NCBI GenBank assembly: GCA_036245525.1
Contig: BTPG01000001.1
Span: forward strand, 183,069,102 to 183,133,101
Source of the DNA: Semisulcospira habei
Taxonomy: Eukaryota; Mollusca; Gastropoda; Semisulcospiridae
DNA length: 64,000 nucleotides
Reading direction: 5' to 3'
The position numbers and the translations under genes are program-made. Under the pieces are notes generated by a model. The model ran no database searches. It saw only the letters and a list, made by a program, of their open reading frames with translations, and was not told the DNA's origin. Shown here in pieces: positions 23,405-32,663 of this stretch (positions within the stretch are counted from its first letter, which is position 1; every line of letters begins with the position of its first letter).

Positions 23405-23555
23405 TGACTAAAATAGTTCTAGGTGCCAAGCTATTCTGGCACCACCCTTGAACTAAAGCCATTGGTCTATATCCCTATCTGTAAGTACTATAAAGTAGCT
23501 TGCATATGGCAGTGTACAAATTTGAAGCTTTTAGCCTCAGTATGATATGGGTTAA
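23405..23555. mobile_element. Truncated TTAA MITE (family 1) inside Polinton B
   Basis: Right half of the family: starts within ACTAAAATAGTTC, contains the core GGTGCCAAGCTATTCTGGCA and ends ATGATATGGGTTAA. Very close to 54122-54337, but the left TTAA end is missing. Confidence 0.7.
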
Positions 23556-23749
23556 AACAAGTTTTTGATGTATTTGTATAGTTAGAATTGCTAGACTGTG
23601 CTACGAGTGACTGTTAAGTGTGAATGCCGAAAGCGATAAATTGTCCGTTTTTGGAAACCACTTTATTCAATATCTTAAAGTAATCACGAACTTTGACACT
23701 TCTGCCGAGGGAATCGACCGGGTGGTATTAAATAAACATGGTAACGAGA

Positions 23750-23784
23750 GCACGCACACATACGCACACACGCACTAACACATT

Positions 23785-23858
<74 letters not shown>

Positions 23859-23882
23859 TAAATAAACATACACGTACACACA

Positions 23883-23921
<39 letters not shown>

Positions 23922-24256
23922 ACACACATACATATACACACATATACATATACACAAACACATATATATACACTAACACAGACACAAACAAAATAGGCAC
24001 ACATACAGCCAACTACTAACCGGTATGACAGAGCAGCCGCCATTGCTCAGCCGGATATTTTTGAAATTCCATGAATGGATTAGAGCACTATGTATGGATT
24101 AAAAGAATCGATCCGGTTTTATCTGAGCATGAAAAAGTTTTCTGACTTTTTAGAACGTGAAATTTCTAGCGCTCCAACACGTAGACACGTAGACTCGTAG
24201 AACAGGTTCTGTGAGGTGTGTCGGTTTTCTGCGTACTGCAGTGCCGGTACGGCGCG

Positions 24257-24289
<33 letters not shown>

Positions 24290-24420
24290 GCACGCACGCA
24301 CGCACGCACGCACACGCACGCGCACACACGCGCGCACACACACACACACGCGCGCACACATATGTACGCACGCACACGCACACACATATGTACACACACG
24401 CATGTACAGACACACGGAAA
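23750..24420. repeat. (CA)n and CGCACA-rich microsatellite blocks
   Basis: Long (CA)n at 23785-23935 with ATAC interruptions, and a second block at about 24250-24410 alternating CACA with CGCGCA and CGCACG. All open frames here are TH/CV repeats and are not genes. The blocks lie in the non-coding left arm of Polinton B. Confidence 0.9.
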
Positions 24421-25579
24421 TACCTCGGACACACACAATAGCTCTCTCTCTTTCCACCTCACACAGAGAGAGGCCCGTCATAAAGACAGTAATCATAATA
24501 CCTTTTACCCTTGCTGGTTTAGGTCTGTGCTTATGTCAACTGACAAACACTAGTAAATCTCTGCCCTTAACGCCACACACCACATGTCACAGTTGAGGTA
24601 AGGGACATATCTTTTTAAATGCAGCACGCTTATAGCTGAGAGGTGTCAGCTTAATACATCCCGTCGTCAACAAGTCATGCATTTGTGGAGTGACGCATGC
24701 GGGTAAACCCACCTGTGGCTGAGACTTGAGAGCCCTCATACAAATCACTCAAGTACACAATCCACGCTAGTTAGCCTCAGGCTTTAAGAAAAAAGCCATT
24801 TATACCATTATTTCTGAGTCAATACCCTAAAAACATGGCTATAAGAAACATTGTTAGCGAGTGTGTTCATGTACTTGAAAAAACATTTAAGCAGGTGTTA
24901 AAGTGACAAAAAGTAATTACAAAATAATGTTTAATTTGGTTTTATAAAAAAACAAATCACTCATTGTTTTAACAAAATCAAATAACAACATTTTTATTCT
25001 ATTATCTATTGTAATTATTTGCACAATTTGTTATTTAATTTTGACAAAAAATGTACTTTAGTCAAGAATTAAAGCATAATTTAATAGAGCAAGGGAAGTA
25101 ACTTTTTTGTCTTGCTGAAATTTTTACAAAATTACTTCCCTTGTATTAACTTTTACTCAGAAATTTTTGTTATTGAACATGGGTGATTCCTTCCTTTTTC
25201 TGGTGCTCAAGTTATGGGTAAAATTATCAAGTTACTGTCTATGTTACTGTCTAGGTGTTTCATTTGGCTCACACTTGGCCAGGGTGTGATTTATAATTTA
25301 CTGCAAAGCCAATAATCGCCAATACTGTGTCAGGTTTGTTTGCTTAAAAGGACAGGGTTATTGTACATGACATTACAATTGAAATCTGTGAAACATGTCA
25401 TTTATAAGCCCACTGAGAGAGACACAATATTGGTCTGGGGTAAACTCAAAAACTATTGGCTACATTTTGCTGAATGGTACAAACGTATAAAGTTACTATT
25501 AATGTACTTCCTAGGAAACATGATTTTGCTTGATAACAATTTTTGTTTTTTGTTTTTAATTTTTTTAATTACATTATAA
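24421..25579. other. Non-coding left arm of Polinton B before the first gene
   Basis: AT-rich, with no ORF of interest. A fold-back lies at about 25092-25143 (AAGGGAAGTAAC and TTACTTCCCTT). From about 25260 onwards it is conserved with the reverse complement of 15480-16012 in element A, so this part probably includes the leader or promoter of the first gene (inference). Confidence 0.6.
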
Positions 25580-26107
25580 ATGAACCAAGACGAACTCCTT
25601 CTATTAAATGATATCAATGCTGTAGAGAACAAAGACTTAGACTCAAAAAAACAGCGGCTTTTGTCTGTGATTGTCTCAGGCAAATCAAAGGCTTATCTGG
25701 GTAGACAATACATGACAGAGGATATTGAATCTCTAAGCTCTGACGAGCTAATCAAGCTTCATTCTAAATATGAAAACCACATTGCCTCACTAATGACACG
25801 TGATTTGAGTCGATCTCTTGTATGCCTATACACAAAAGCAGTGAGTCACTTTCTACCTGTGGATTGTGACAGTCTATCACATGACCTTGAAAGTAATCCT
25901 ATTGTTTCAAGTTCAATTGGTAAATTAGCATGTGTAATGTTTTACAAGTTTGGAAATTACCTTGCTCCTGTCGTAACATTACTAGTTACTGGGAGCCATA
26001 TTGATTTCTCAAAAATAAATTTTACTGCAGAAGAAAATGGACGAAACCCAGACGACTCCACAACCGAACCCCAGTCCAGTTTTGACACAGGTTCAAACTG
26101 TGACTAA
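25580..26107 (+). CDS. 175-aa Polinton protein, function unknown
   Basis: First gene of the rightward block. N-terminal 110 residues are charged and probably helical. A hydrophobic stretch follows at about residues 113-143 (IGKLACVMFYKFGNYLAPVV), then an acidic/polar tail. No enzyme motif. The last 71 bp overlap the next gene in another frame, an overlap kept in element A. From memory, similar small proteins accompany this Polinton type in other invertebrate genomes; a structural or membrane role is an inference. Confidence 0.8.
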   Translation: MNQDELLLLNDINAVENKDLDSKKQRLLSVIVSGKSKAYLGRQYMTEDIESLSSDELIKLHSKYENHIASLMTRDLSRSLVCLYTKAVSHFLPVDCDSLSHDLESNPIVSSSIGKLACVMFYKFGNYLAPVVTLLVTGSHIDFSKINFTAEENGRNPDDSTTEPQSSFDTGSNCD

Positions 26108-26504
26108 GGCTAAAAGTCCAGGAAGGGTTGAGGCTGGAAAGAGAGTAGCTGCATTGAACAAACAAAGAAAGTTAGAACTACTGCAAAAGGTACATGTAAC
26201 TGACCCACCGTCAATAACATCATTGGTGTCACTACCGTCAGGACAGCCAGGTCCGTCACACCCTCATCAAAGTGAGAGACAAACAACTAAGTCTGACCCT
26301 GACCCTGACCCCGAACCTCAATCAACAAAATATATAATTGCCGGATTTGTTGTCGGATTTGGTTACGTAGGTTATCAATTATACAAAAAATACAAACCAC
26401 AGACTCGTACAGTGACCAAAAAATCAGACACTCCAAAAACAAAACCAGAAGTCGCCACATTACCAGTAACACCCAAAGCCGTTGACCCATTTTATATGCA
26501 GTAA
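26037..26504 (+). CDS. 155-aa basic/proline-rich protein with one membrane segment
   Basis: Starts MDETQTTPQPNPSP. Residues about 24-50 are basic (KAKSPGRVEAGKRVAALNKQ), followed by a Ser/Pro/Asp-Pro-rich linker. A single hydrophobic helix lies at about residues 98-117 (YIIAGFVVGFGYVGYQLY), with a Lys/Thr-rich tail after it. The basic block is the best-conserved part between copies. Possibly a membrane-anchored, DNA-binding core protein (inference). It overlaps the upstream gene by 71 bp. Confidence 0.8.
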   Translation: MDETQTTPQPNPSPVLTQVQTVTKAKSPGRVEAGKRVAALNKQRKLELLQKVHVTDPPSITSLVSLPSGQPGPSHPHQSERQTTKSDPDPDPEPQSTKYIIAGFVVGFGYVGYQLYKKYKPQTRTVTKKSDTPKTKPEVATLPVTPKAVDPFYMQ

Positions 26505-26539
26505 ATAAAAATATTATTTTAATTTTTCTTGCCTAAGAA

Positions 26540-26770
26540 ATGAATGACACAAAGAACATAATGAACCTTGTGTATCACTCTGCCGTAATCAGCGGATTAG
26601 CAGTAGCTTATTCTATGCTAGGAAAAAGTCTACTCAAAATGAAATCAGCAGACCTGAGTAGATTAGATTTCGAAGACAGTGCTAAGCTAATTGTAGTTGT
26701 CACAGCGTCTATTGCGACAAAAGATTTTCTTGTCAAGCAAGGAATTATTCCCGAAAATGTTTCTATGTAA
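26540..26770 (+). CDS. 76-aa small hydrophobic protein
   Basis: Opens MNDTKNIMNLVYHSAVISGL and has a hydrophobic segment at about residues 10-27, a Leu/Asp-rich middle (ADLSRLDFEDSAKL), a second moderately hydrophobic stretch and a conserved tail KDFLVKQGIIPENVSM. The element A copy differs at only a few positions, so this protein was under constraint. Function unknown. The next gene begins 8 bp downstream. Confidence 0.8.
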   Translation: MNDTKNIMNLVYHSAVISGLAVAYSMLGKSLLKMKSADLSRLDFEDSAKLIVVVTASIATKDFLVKQGIIPENVSM

Positions 26771-26778
26771 ATAAAAAT

Positions 26779-27213
26779 ATGGCGACGATAGCTATTATGA
26801 TTGGTGGAGCGATGGTTAATGCATTGGCTTTCAGTGGCTCTAATTATCTCTTTTCTAAAATGGGTAGAGAAGAATCTGCAGAAGAATTGAAACGTCATAA
26901 TGAAGCATCTGAAAAACTTGCTCAAGCCCAGCAGGAATATGAAAAGAATAGAATTGAAAAACTTGATTTCATCAATGAAAAACTCAGGCTTGAAGGCCAC
27001 GCACAACATACGTTTTCAAATACAGACGAAGCAATCAGGGAATACTATCTTGTCACAGGTGAAGACATGTCTATCCCGAAACCGAAACTAAGTGACTATT
27101 ACAAACCAAGCACACAACAAAGAAATGGAGAGATAATCTTTGTTCTAGTGGGAATGACATTTGTTTATTTTACAGGAGTTTTCATTGCTAGAAAAAATGG
27201 CAGCCGAAAATAA
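26779..27213 (+). CDS. 144-aa protein with hydrophobic ends and coiled middle
   Basis: Hydrophobic N-terminus (MATIAIMIGGAMVNALAF), then RHNEASEKLAQAQQEYEK and further charged helix (residues about 30-75). A conserved LSDYY motif is followed by a C-terminal membrane segment at about residues 118-137 (IFVLVGMTFVYFTGVFI) and a basic end. Its last 17 bp overlap the integrase start in another frame. Probably a membrane or capsid-associated structural protein (inference). Confidence 0.82.
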   Translation: MATIAIMIGGAMVNALAFSGSNYLFSKMGREESAEELKRHNEASEKLAQAQQEYEKNRIEKLDFINEKLRLEGHAQHTFSNTDEAIREYYLVTGEDMSIPKPKLSDYYKPSTQQRNGEIIFVLVGMTFVYFTGVFIARKNGSRK

Positions 27214-28168
27214 ACTATCGAAAATATATTACTCTCCATCAGGCTATTGGAAAGGAGCAACAGCTATTCAGAAATTACATGCCGCTGTGGGCGGAGATAT
27301 ATCACTCAATCAAGTCAAACAATGGTTACAGAGACAAGCAATTTGGCAGATATATCTTCCTGCTCCAAGAAAAATAACGAGACCTCATTTTGAGAACACT
27401 ACCCCAAATGACACACACCAAATGGACCTCCTGTTCTTACCACATGATACAATAAGAAAGAAACGATACAAGTATGCACTGACTGTTGTAGACATTGCTT
27501 CAAGGTACAAAGACGCTGAACCCATATCTGACAAAACAGCCAGTACAGTTGCTACTGCTTTATCTAGTATCTATAAAAGAGGCCCTTTAAGATACCCCAG
27601 ACTTGTACAAGTTGATGATGGATCAGAATTCAAAGGTGCAGTTAATCAGTTATTTGCTAAGCATGGTGTACTGGTCAGACGAGGCATTCCAGGTGTGCAC
27701 AGATCGCAGGCAATTGTTGAAAACTTTAACAAACAGTTGTCAGAAAGACTTTTCAGTTACCAGTATTCTAAGGAACTCATGCATGACACACGTAACACTG
27801 AGTGGGTTAAGAGATTACCACATGTGATAAAAGCAATGAATAACGAAGGACACCCTAAGCCTGTTGATGCTATTAAATTGAAAACAATTACAGAGCCAAA
27901 AACAGGACCAACCCCAACCCCCGCACCAGACACAAGTTTATTTACTAAACAGGTGAGATATCTATATCAACCAGGAGAGGCTGAGAACGACGACAGACGC
28001 AGGGCGACAGACCCCATCTGGTCAACATCTGTACACAATATAAAAAAAATAATTCCCGGCGCAGACGCAACAATATATTACCTGTATGAGCCTGCACCCC
28101 AAAGGGCATTTGTCAGAGAAGAATTACAGATTATTCCCCCAGACACCGTTACTCATTTCAGTAACTAA
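27197..28168 (+). CDS. Polinton rve-type integrase
   Basis: DDE integrase that inserts element DNA and creates the 6-bp duplication. The start at 27197 (MAAENKLSK) is chosen over the upstream ATG at 27161 because it follows A-rich sequence, matches element A and overlaps the upstream gene only briefly. Length 323 aa. An N-terminal helical DNA-binding part (about 1-65, PSGYWKGATAIQKLH, VKQWLQRQAIWQIYLP) precedes the catalytic core: first Asp in HQMDLLFLP, second in VQVDDGSEFKG, Glu in AIVENFNKQ. The C-terminal part (about 255-323) is SH3/chromodomain-like in position. The 3' end overlaps the polymerase gene tail to tail by 45 bp. Confidence 0.93.
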   Translation: MAAENKLSKIYYSPSGYWKGATAIQKLHAAVGGDISLNQVKQWLQRQAIWQIYLPAPRKITRPHFENTTPNDTHQMDLLFLPHDTIRKKRYKYALTVVDIASRYKDAEPISDKTASTVATALSSIYKRGPLRYPRLVQVDDGSEFKGAVNQLFAKHGVLVRRGIPGVHRSQAIVENFNKQLSERLFSYQYSKELMHDTRNTEWVKRLPHVIKAMNNEGHPKPVDAIKLKTITEPKTGPTPTPAPDTSLFTKQVRYLYQPGEAENDDRRRATDPIWSTSVHNIKKIIPGADATIYYLYEPAPQRAFVREELQIIPPDTVTHFSN

Positions 28169-31100
28169 GTCGTCAATTAATTCATCAACCAGTTCATCAC
28201 AAATGTCTTCAGATAACTTGAGTCTGTAATGACCAGGTGCATAAGCTTTTTCCTTACTGTGAAAAACACGTTTCGTGTCTCCAACTGCAAGTGATTTCTT
28301 GTGTGTTTGAATCATTTCAAGATTATGTTTATTTGATCTCAGTGACTTGTTTGGATAATCAGGCATTAATGCACCATCTAACACTTGCTTGTAATGTTCA
28401 TGACGTATGTCTTTATTTTTTATCGCTGTTTTCTTGATACCTTTGGCTTTTGACTGACTACCTTTCTGGTGCAGTATAGAATACATTTTTGATCTCAGTC
28501 CAACGTACTCAACTATAGGCACACCATTTAGTTCATCCTTAAACTTACCAGGCACTTTCTTGTTTTGTGTGCTGAACAGCGGGTGGTCTTTAGGGTAATC
28601 AGACGTGTCATACATGTGTAACTCTGTTTTCATGTCTTCATAAAAGTCTTCAGTACACACATCAATGATCATAGAGTCAGTGTCAGTGTATAACAGACGG
28701 CAGTCAGGATACTTTAATTTGAAGTAATCATAATAAAATTCAAGCATCACCAGTTTTGACAATTCAAGAATTGCCATACCAATAAATACTGGTTTGTCCA
28801 GTTTAACAATCTTTTTTTTGAGTGACACAGCATACAATGATGAATGAAACTCTTTGTACCCAGTGTACTGAGGCTTGCCTGTAAGTTTAATTGCGCCCAA
28901 TTCAGTTGTGACCAGTCTCACATCTTTTCTGTGATGAGGATTTTCCATTGTCTTGCCAAAACAGGCATTGTTCATAAGCTTAAAGAAGTCTTTGTCAAAT
29001 GCAGTGTTGCCGTCTCTGGCACGAAGGGTTGTGTTCTTCATTATGTAATCTTTCATGAAAGCACTCTGATCAAATTGAATTCCTCTGTGAACTTTCTTTA
29101 GTACTAACCCGTGTCTGATGTAAAACTGCAGCAAGCGGTAGTGACAAACGTAATTGAATTTGTCATTCAAATTTGGTACAAGTTTAGTGTCTTCTTTTTT
29201 TCCTGTCATACTCATTTTCTCAACTGCCAACGGATAATCATTGTGGTAATCATGTAGATGATGTGGGTACTCTAGGTCTACTTCAAAGATCCAACCCTTC
29301 GCGTCGTTTCGGTCAAGATTCATAATATAGTTTGTTAACCCTGACTCTGTTACATCATACTGTGTCAAATCATGCAGACAAAAGTTTTTCAAGGGCAATA
29401 ACTCACACATCGCGAACCCATAAAGGTTATTAGCGTCAAGGTACGTAATGAATGACCTTGGCCCCGGGCTTGAGGGGTCAAACCCCCGGCCAAGGTCACC
29501 ATAACCGTCCAGATATTTATTATTTGCTCTGGCGTAGTTATTTGCTGCAATACTAATCCCTCCCCTCAATCCACGTTCCACCATTTCACCCATCGTACGA
29601 TCAGACAACAGGTCTATAGATATCTTACTGGATTTCAAAAATGCATCCCATGTCATGCCAGGACTAGTTATGTAGCAGGCTGGGTCAAGTTTGTAGTGTA
29701 ACAAACCCTTTTCACGGTAACTTTCAAATACGTCTGCTAGCAAACAAACGTCTGCTTTCAAGTACTGGTCATGGTAATCACCAATTGTCTGACATCCTAA
29801 CTTCCCCCACGCATCAAGTGCGTGTTGATATTCAGAGTCAGAAATACCTTTTCCAGTTAGTGTGGAATAAAATTTCTCTTTTGGTGGCAGTCTTGTTTCT
29901 TCAAACACAACCCAGTGATCAATGTACTCATATGGATAGACACCTTTCTTAACCAAGTCTGACTCAAAATATTTACTTGTTATTGGATACTCAGTCAGCC
30001 CTTCTGCCAGACTAGCCAACCCTAAAGACAAATGTTGCATGGAGTCATAAAATGCTAATTTGTCCAATCTAAAAGTCAAGTATTTCTCAGTTGTCTGGGC
30101 AATACAACTTATGTTTTTGTACGACTCGTCTACAGCCTGCATGATAATGTGTGAATCATAACCTTTGAGATTGTGGAAAAAGATTGGTAACTTATATGTC
30201 TTGGGATCTGTTTTTAATAATAAGTTACAATTGTTATGAGCAGCTCCCCTGTAACGCCCAGTTATGTGATCATGGTCACGAACTTTATCACATCCCAGAG
30301 GTTGTTCGCAAATCCAACACGTCTCAGCTGTATCAAATTTCAGTTTGTCTTCTTCTGTCATCACCAAAGGCATCTGGCATGTTGTGAGATATTGTACTAC
30401 CTGACTGTACAGTTGTCTCATTTCTGTTAAAAACAAACATGCTGCATTTTCACCCCTGTAGATAACAGGCTCTGAATGCAAACCGTCTGACCTAACAATA
30501 ATGTATCCAAAAGAACACACCACTTGGTCACTCAACTTTATAGTCTTTGGTAATGATTCTGGAACAGGACCGTCATACGGAACAACTAGTGATTCAAAAT
30601 CTGCGTACACTACAAACGGCAACTTTTGTTGATTCCCATAGTTTTTAAAATATACTTGACTACCAGGATCTGGATACTTAAGTACAGTTTGTATGTCATC
30701 AGCTGACCTGCAGTGTAAAACATGTTTGTGTGCCACAGCAATAGAAGAGAATCTTTGTAAACATCTTTTACACACTTCCTGTTTCCTACCATATTTTGAT
30801 ACATGATTATGAATTAGACGTGACATACTCCTGATAATTGTGTAGTGAAAGTTATTGTCATCGCCGATTAGCAACATGTCAACATGTTTATCTTCTGACT
30901 GCCCATATGTTGGAGCAAGTGGTGATACTCTAATGGGTTGTAACTTATCAACAGACTCATTATCCCACACATACACATTTACAGATATACCAGGATTTAC
31001 TTTTTCAAACAAATCTATGTCCTCTATTTTAACAGGGAACTCAATGCCACTAAAATCAAGTTCATTTACAAATTTGATGTAGTTAGATACACGTTCTGGT

Positions 31101-31615
31101 TTTGATTTTACAAAGTGTAGTTTAGCAAGCACACACCACATGAAACAATAGTTGTCATTGTTCTGTATGTTGACGACAGCCTTTTTGTTTGCAACCTCTG
31201 TTGGCAGTGGCAACCATGCTTTACCTAATATAGGATGATACCTAGACTGCTTTAGTTGCAGTTCATGTACATGTCCTTCGTGCCAACCAGACCCCTTCAT
31301 TCTTGCACTGTCAATTGCCTGTAGAAAGTCTGGTAATAGTCTGTCTCTAAACACGTTCTCTAATTCTCTTCTTGTGTTAACTGTGTGTTGTCTTGTTGAT
31401 ATGTACGAAACAATCACCTCACCGTCTACTCTAGTGAATTCTATTTTTGCAACAATCTGAATCTTAACACTGCCTGTAAGAAGATTTTGTTGTATGACAG
31501 AAAAAGAGTTTTCTATTGATTCATAGACATTATTAGTATTGGATATGGGTAAGTTTGTTGTGTGAAACACGTTTCTTAAACTAGATGAGCCAGGGTTTTG
31601 AACATTGTCCGTCAT
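28124..31615 (-). CDS. Protein-primed family B DNA polymerase of Polinton B
   Basis: Replicative polymerase of 1,163 aa. An N-terminal domain contains a Cys/His cluster (CKRCLQRFSS...HKHVLHC, about 285-305). 3'-5' exonuclease motifs: YADFES (about 336), HNLKGYDSH (about 481), ADVCLLADVFE (about 619). Polymerase motif A DANNLYGFAM (about 726), motif B NNACFGKTMEN (about 880) and motif C YTDTDSM (about 976) are all intact, followed by RSKMYSI and KAKGIKK near the primer-binding region. Between Exo I and Exo II lies an endonuclease VII-like Cys-His block (CWICEQ..., VRDHDHITGRYRG). The start follows AATAAAA. The whole frame is open, unlike its element A copy. Confidence 0.95.
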   Translation of the reverse strand: MTDNVQNPGSSSLRNVFHTTNLPISNTNNVYESIENSFSVIQQNLLTGSVKIQIVAKIEFTRVDGEVIVSYISTRQHTVNTRRELENVFRDRLLPDFLQAIDSARMKGSGWHEGHVHELQLKQSRYHPILGKAWLPLPTEVANKKAVVNIQNNDNYCFMWCVLAKLHFVKSKPERVSNYIKFVNELDFSGIEFPVKIEDIDLFEKVNPGISVNVYVWDNESVDKLQPIRVSPLAPTYGQSEDKHVDMLLIGDDNNFHYTIIRSMSRLIHNHVSKYGRKQEVCKRCLQRFSSIAVAHKHVLHCRSADDIQTVLKYPDPGSQVYFKNYGNQQKLPFVVYADFESLVVPYDGPVPESLPKTIKLSDQVVCSFGYIIVRSDGLHSEPVIYRGENAACLFLTEMRQLYSQVVQYLTTCQMPLVMTEEDKLKFDTAETCWICEQPLGCDKVRDHDHITGRYRGAAHNNCNLLLKTDPKTYKLPIFFHNLKGYDSHIIMQAVDESYKNISCIAQTTEKYLTFRLDKLAFYDSMQHLSLGLASLAEGLTEYPITSKYFESDLVKKGVYPYEYIDHWVVFEETRLPPKEKFYSTLTGKGISDSEYQHALDAWGKLGCQTIGDYHDQYLKADVCLLADVFESYREKGLLHYKLDPACYITSPGMTWDAFLKSSKISIDLLSDRTMGEMVERGLRGGISIAANNYARANNKYLDGYGDLGRGFDPSSPGPRSFITYLDANNLYGFAMCELLPLKNFCLHDLTQYDVTESGLTNYIMNLDRNDAKGWIFEVDLEYPHHLHDYHNDYPLAVEKMSMTGKKEDTKLVPNLNDKFNYVCHYRLLQFYIRHGLVLKKVHRGIQFDQSAFMKDYIMKNTTLRARDGNTAFDKDFFKLMNNACFGKTMENPHHRKDVRLVTTELGAIKLTGKPQYTGYKEFHSSLYAVSLKKKIVKLDKPVFIGMAILELSKLVMLEFYYDYFKLKYPDCRLLYTDTDSMIIDVCTEDFYEDMKTELHMYDTSDYPKDHPLFSTQNKKVPGKFKDELNGVPIVEYVGLRSKMYSILHQKGSQSKAKGIKKTAIKNKDIRHEHYKQVLDGALMPDYPNKSLRSNKHNLEMIQTHKKSLAVGDTKRVFHSKEKAYAPGHYRLKLSEDICDELVDELIDDLVTEMSNGVWGNNL

Positions 31616-31651
31616 TTTTATTTGTCCGACAAAATAATAAATGAAAAAATA

Positions 31652-31996
31652 TTACCGCTGGCTCACCTTGTGTAATACCACTTTATTAACTGTAACACTG
31701 TCAATATAAACATTTAGTTTGCGTAGTTGTTTAAATATGCTATAACAAATTTCCCCTAACCAACCATAGTCGGTATCATTAACTTTAAAAGTAGGTGTCT
31801 TTAAATCAACTGTCATGCACTCCACATTTGGATGCTCATCGACATAATCCAAAGTTACACTGTATGTAACATATATTTCTGATGGTGCTGAAAGGCTTAT
31901 GTAAGTCTGTTTGGGTGTTATTAAGTCAGTAAAGTGCATAACATCTTTGAAAAGGTGTGTGAGATCAAGCACCTGTATGATTTGTCCGTCTGTCAT
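31652..31996 (-). CDS. 114-aa Polinton protein, function unknown
   Basis: Starts in the AATAAAAATG context. Conserved with element A in the N-terminal block (VLDLTHLFKDVMHFTDL) and a beta-rich middle (IYVTYSVTLDYVDEHP). It ends with a polar, probably helical part (YSIFKQLRKLNVYIDSV). No membrane segment. It sits between polymerase and ATPase, 36 bp from the polymerase start. Could be a minor structural or regulatory protein. Confidence 0.78.
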   Translation of the reverse strand: MTDGQIIQVLDLTHLFKDVMHFTDLITPKQTYISLSAPSEIYVTYSVTLDYVDEHPNVECMTVDLKTPTFKVNDTDYGWLGEICYSIFKQLRKLNVYIDSVTVNKVVLHKVSQR

Positions 31997-32032
31997 TTTT
32001 ATTGGACAAACAAAAGAATAAATTAATTTACA

Positions 32033-32644
32033 TCAATTTACTAACCCATACCCTGTGGGCTGATCTGTCTTTAAAATGAGCTTTAGATGCTTAGTTGATT
32101 TCAGTTTATTTTTTACATCATCTCGTTCATGTTTATTTGGTATGACATCGTTTTCTCTGAGACAGTCTTCAAAGCTGTCACGATCCTTACAGTAAAACAA
32201 ACAGATAAACTTTAACTGTTCTCGAAAATCTTTCAGTACAGCATTATATTTTTGAGTGAGAATCCATACACTTACATTTGCATGTCTGCCACTGAAAGCA
32301 AGTTCTGCTAGAGTGTTTCTCTTCTTGACAATGTCTTTCTCTGCAGAACAGTCATCAACAATAAACAATGTTGGCTGTCCTTCAAATTGCTTGTAAAAAT
32401 ATTGTAGGTAGTCATTCAGTTTTTTCTCAGGGTCGACTAAGTATATGTTGCTGTCAGTCCAAATGAATAAACGATTGTGATAAGCTTTGTTGTGTTTGAT
32501 TGTAGGACAAAATATTACAATGTTTTCAAAATGGTGGATGTATCTTGTTTGTAATAGGTTAAGTACAAATTCAGTTTTACCACACCCTGTGGCGCCACAA
32601 AACAATCCACAGTGTGTGTCAAGGGTCATTAAGCTCCGGTTCAT
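32033..32644 (-). CDS. A32/FtsK-HerA-like DNA packaging ATPase
   Basis: Motor ATPase expected to drive element DNA into capsids. The start at 32644 (MNRSLMTL) follows TATTAAA and gives 203 aa; an upstream in-frame ATG (32680) is less likely. Walker A GATGCGKT is at about 17-24, Walker B LFIVDD at about 93-98, and a LTQKYNAV stretch near 129 follows at the usual spacing. The protein is compact, as expected for Polinton ATPases. It lies directly upstream of the small 114-aa gene and downstream of the capsid gene, all leftward. Confidence 0.9.
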   Translation of the reverse strand: MNRSLMTLDTHCGLFCGATGCGKTEFVLNLLQTRYIHHFENIVIFCPTIKHNKAYHNRLFIWTDSNIYLVDPEKKLNDYLQYFYKQFEGQPTLFIVDDCSAEKDIVKKRNTLAELAFSGRHANVSVWILTQKYNAVLKDFREQLKFICLFYCKDRDSFEDCLRENDVIPNKHERDDVKNKLKSTKHLKLILKTDQPTGYGLVN

Positions 32645-32663
32645 TTTAATACACAATATAATT

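Noticed and set aside
23684..24596. Several open frames on both strands across the CA-rich blocks
   Set aside because: They translate only microsatellite sequence (TH, CV repeats) and lie in the non-coding arm of the Polinton.
27161..27196. Upstream ATG of the integrase as the true start
   Set aside because: It would lie deep inside the 144-aa gene; the ATG at 27197 has the A-rich context and matches element A.
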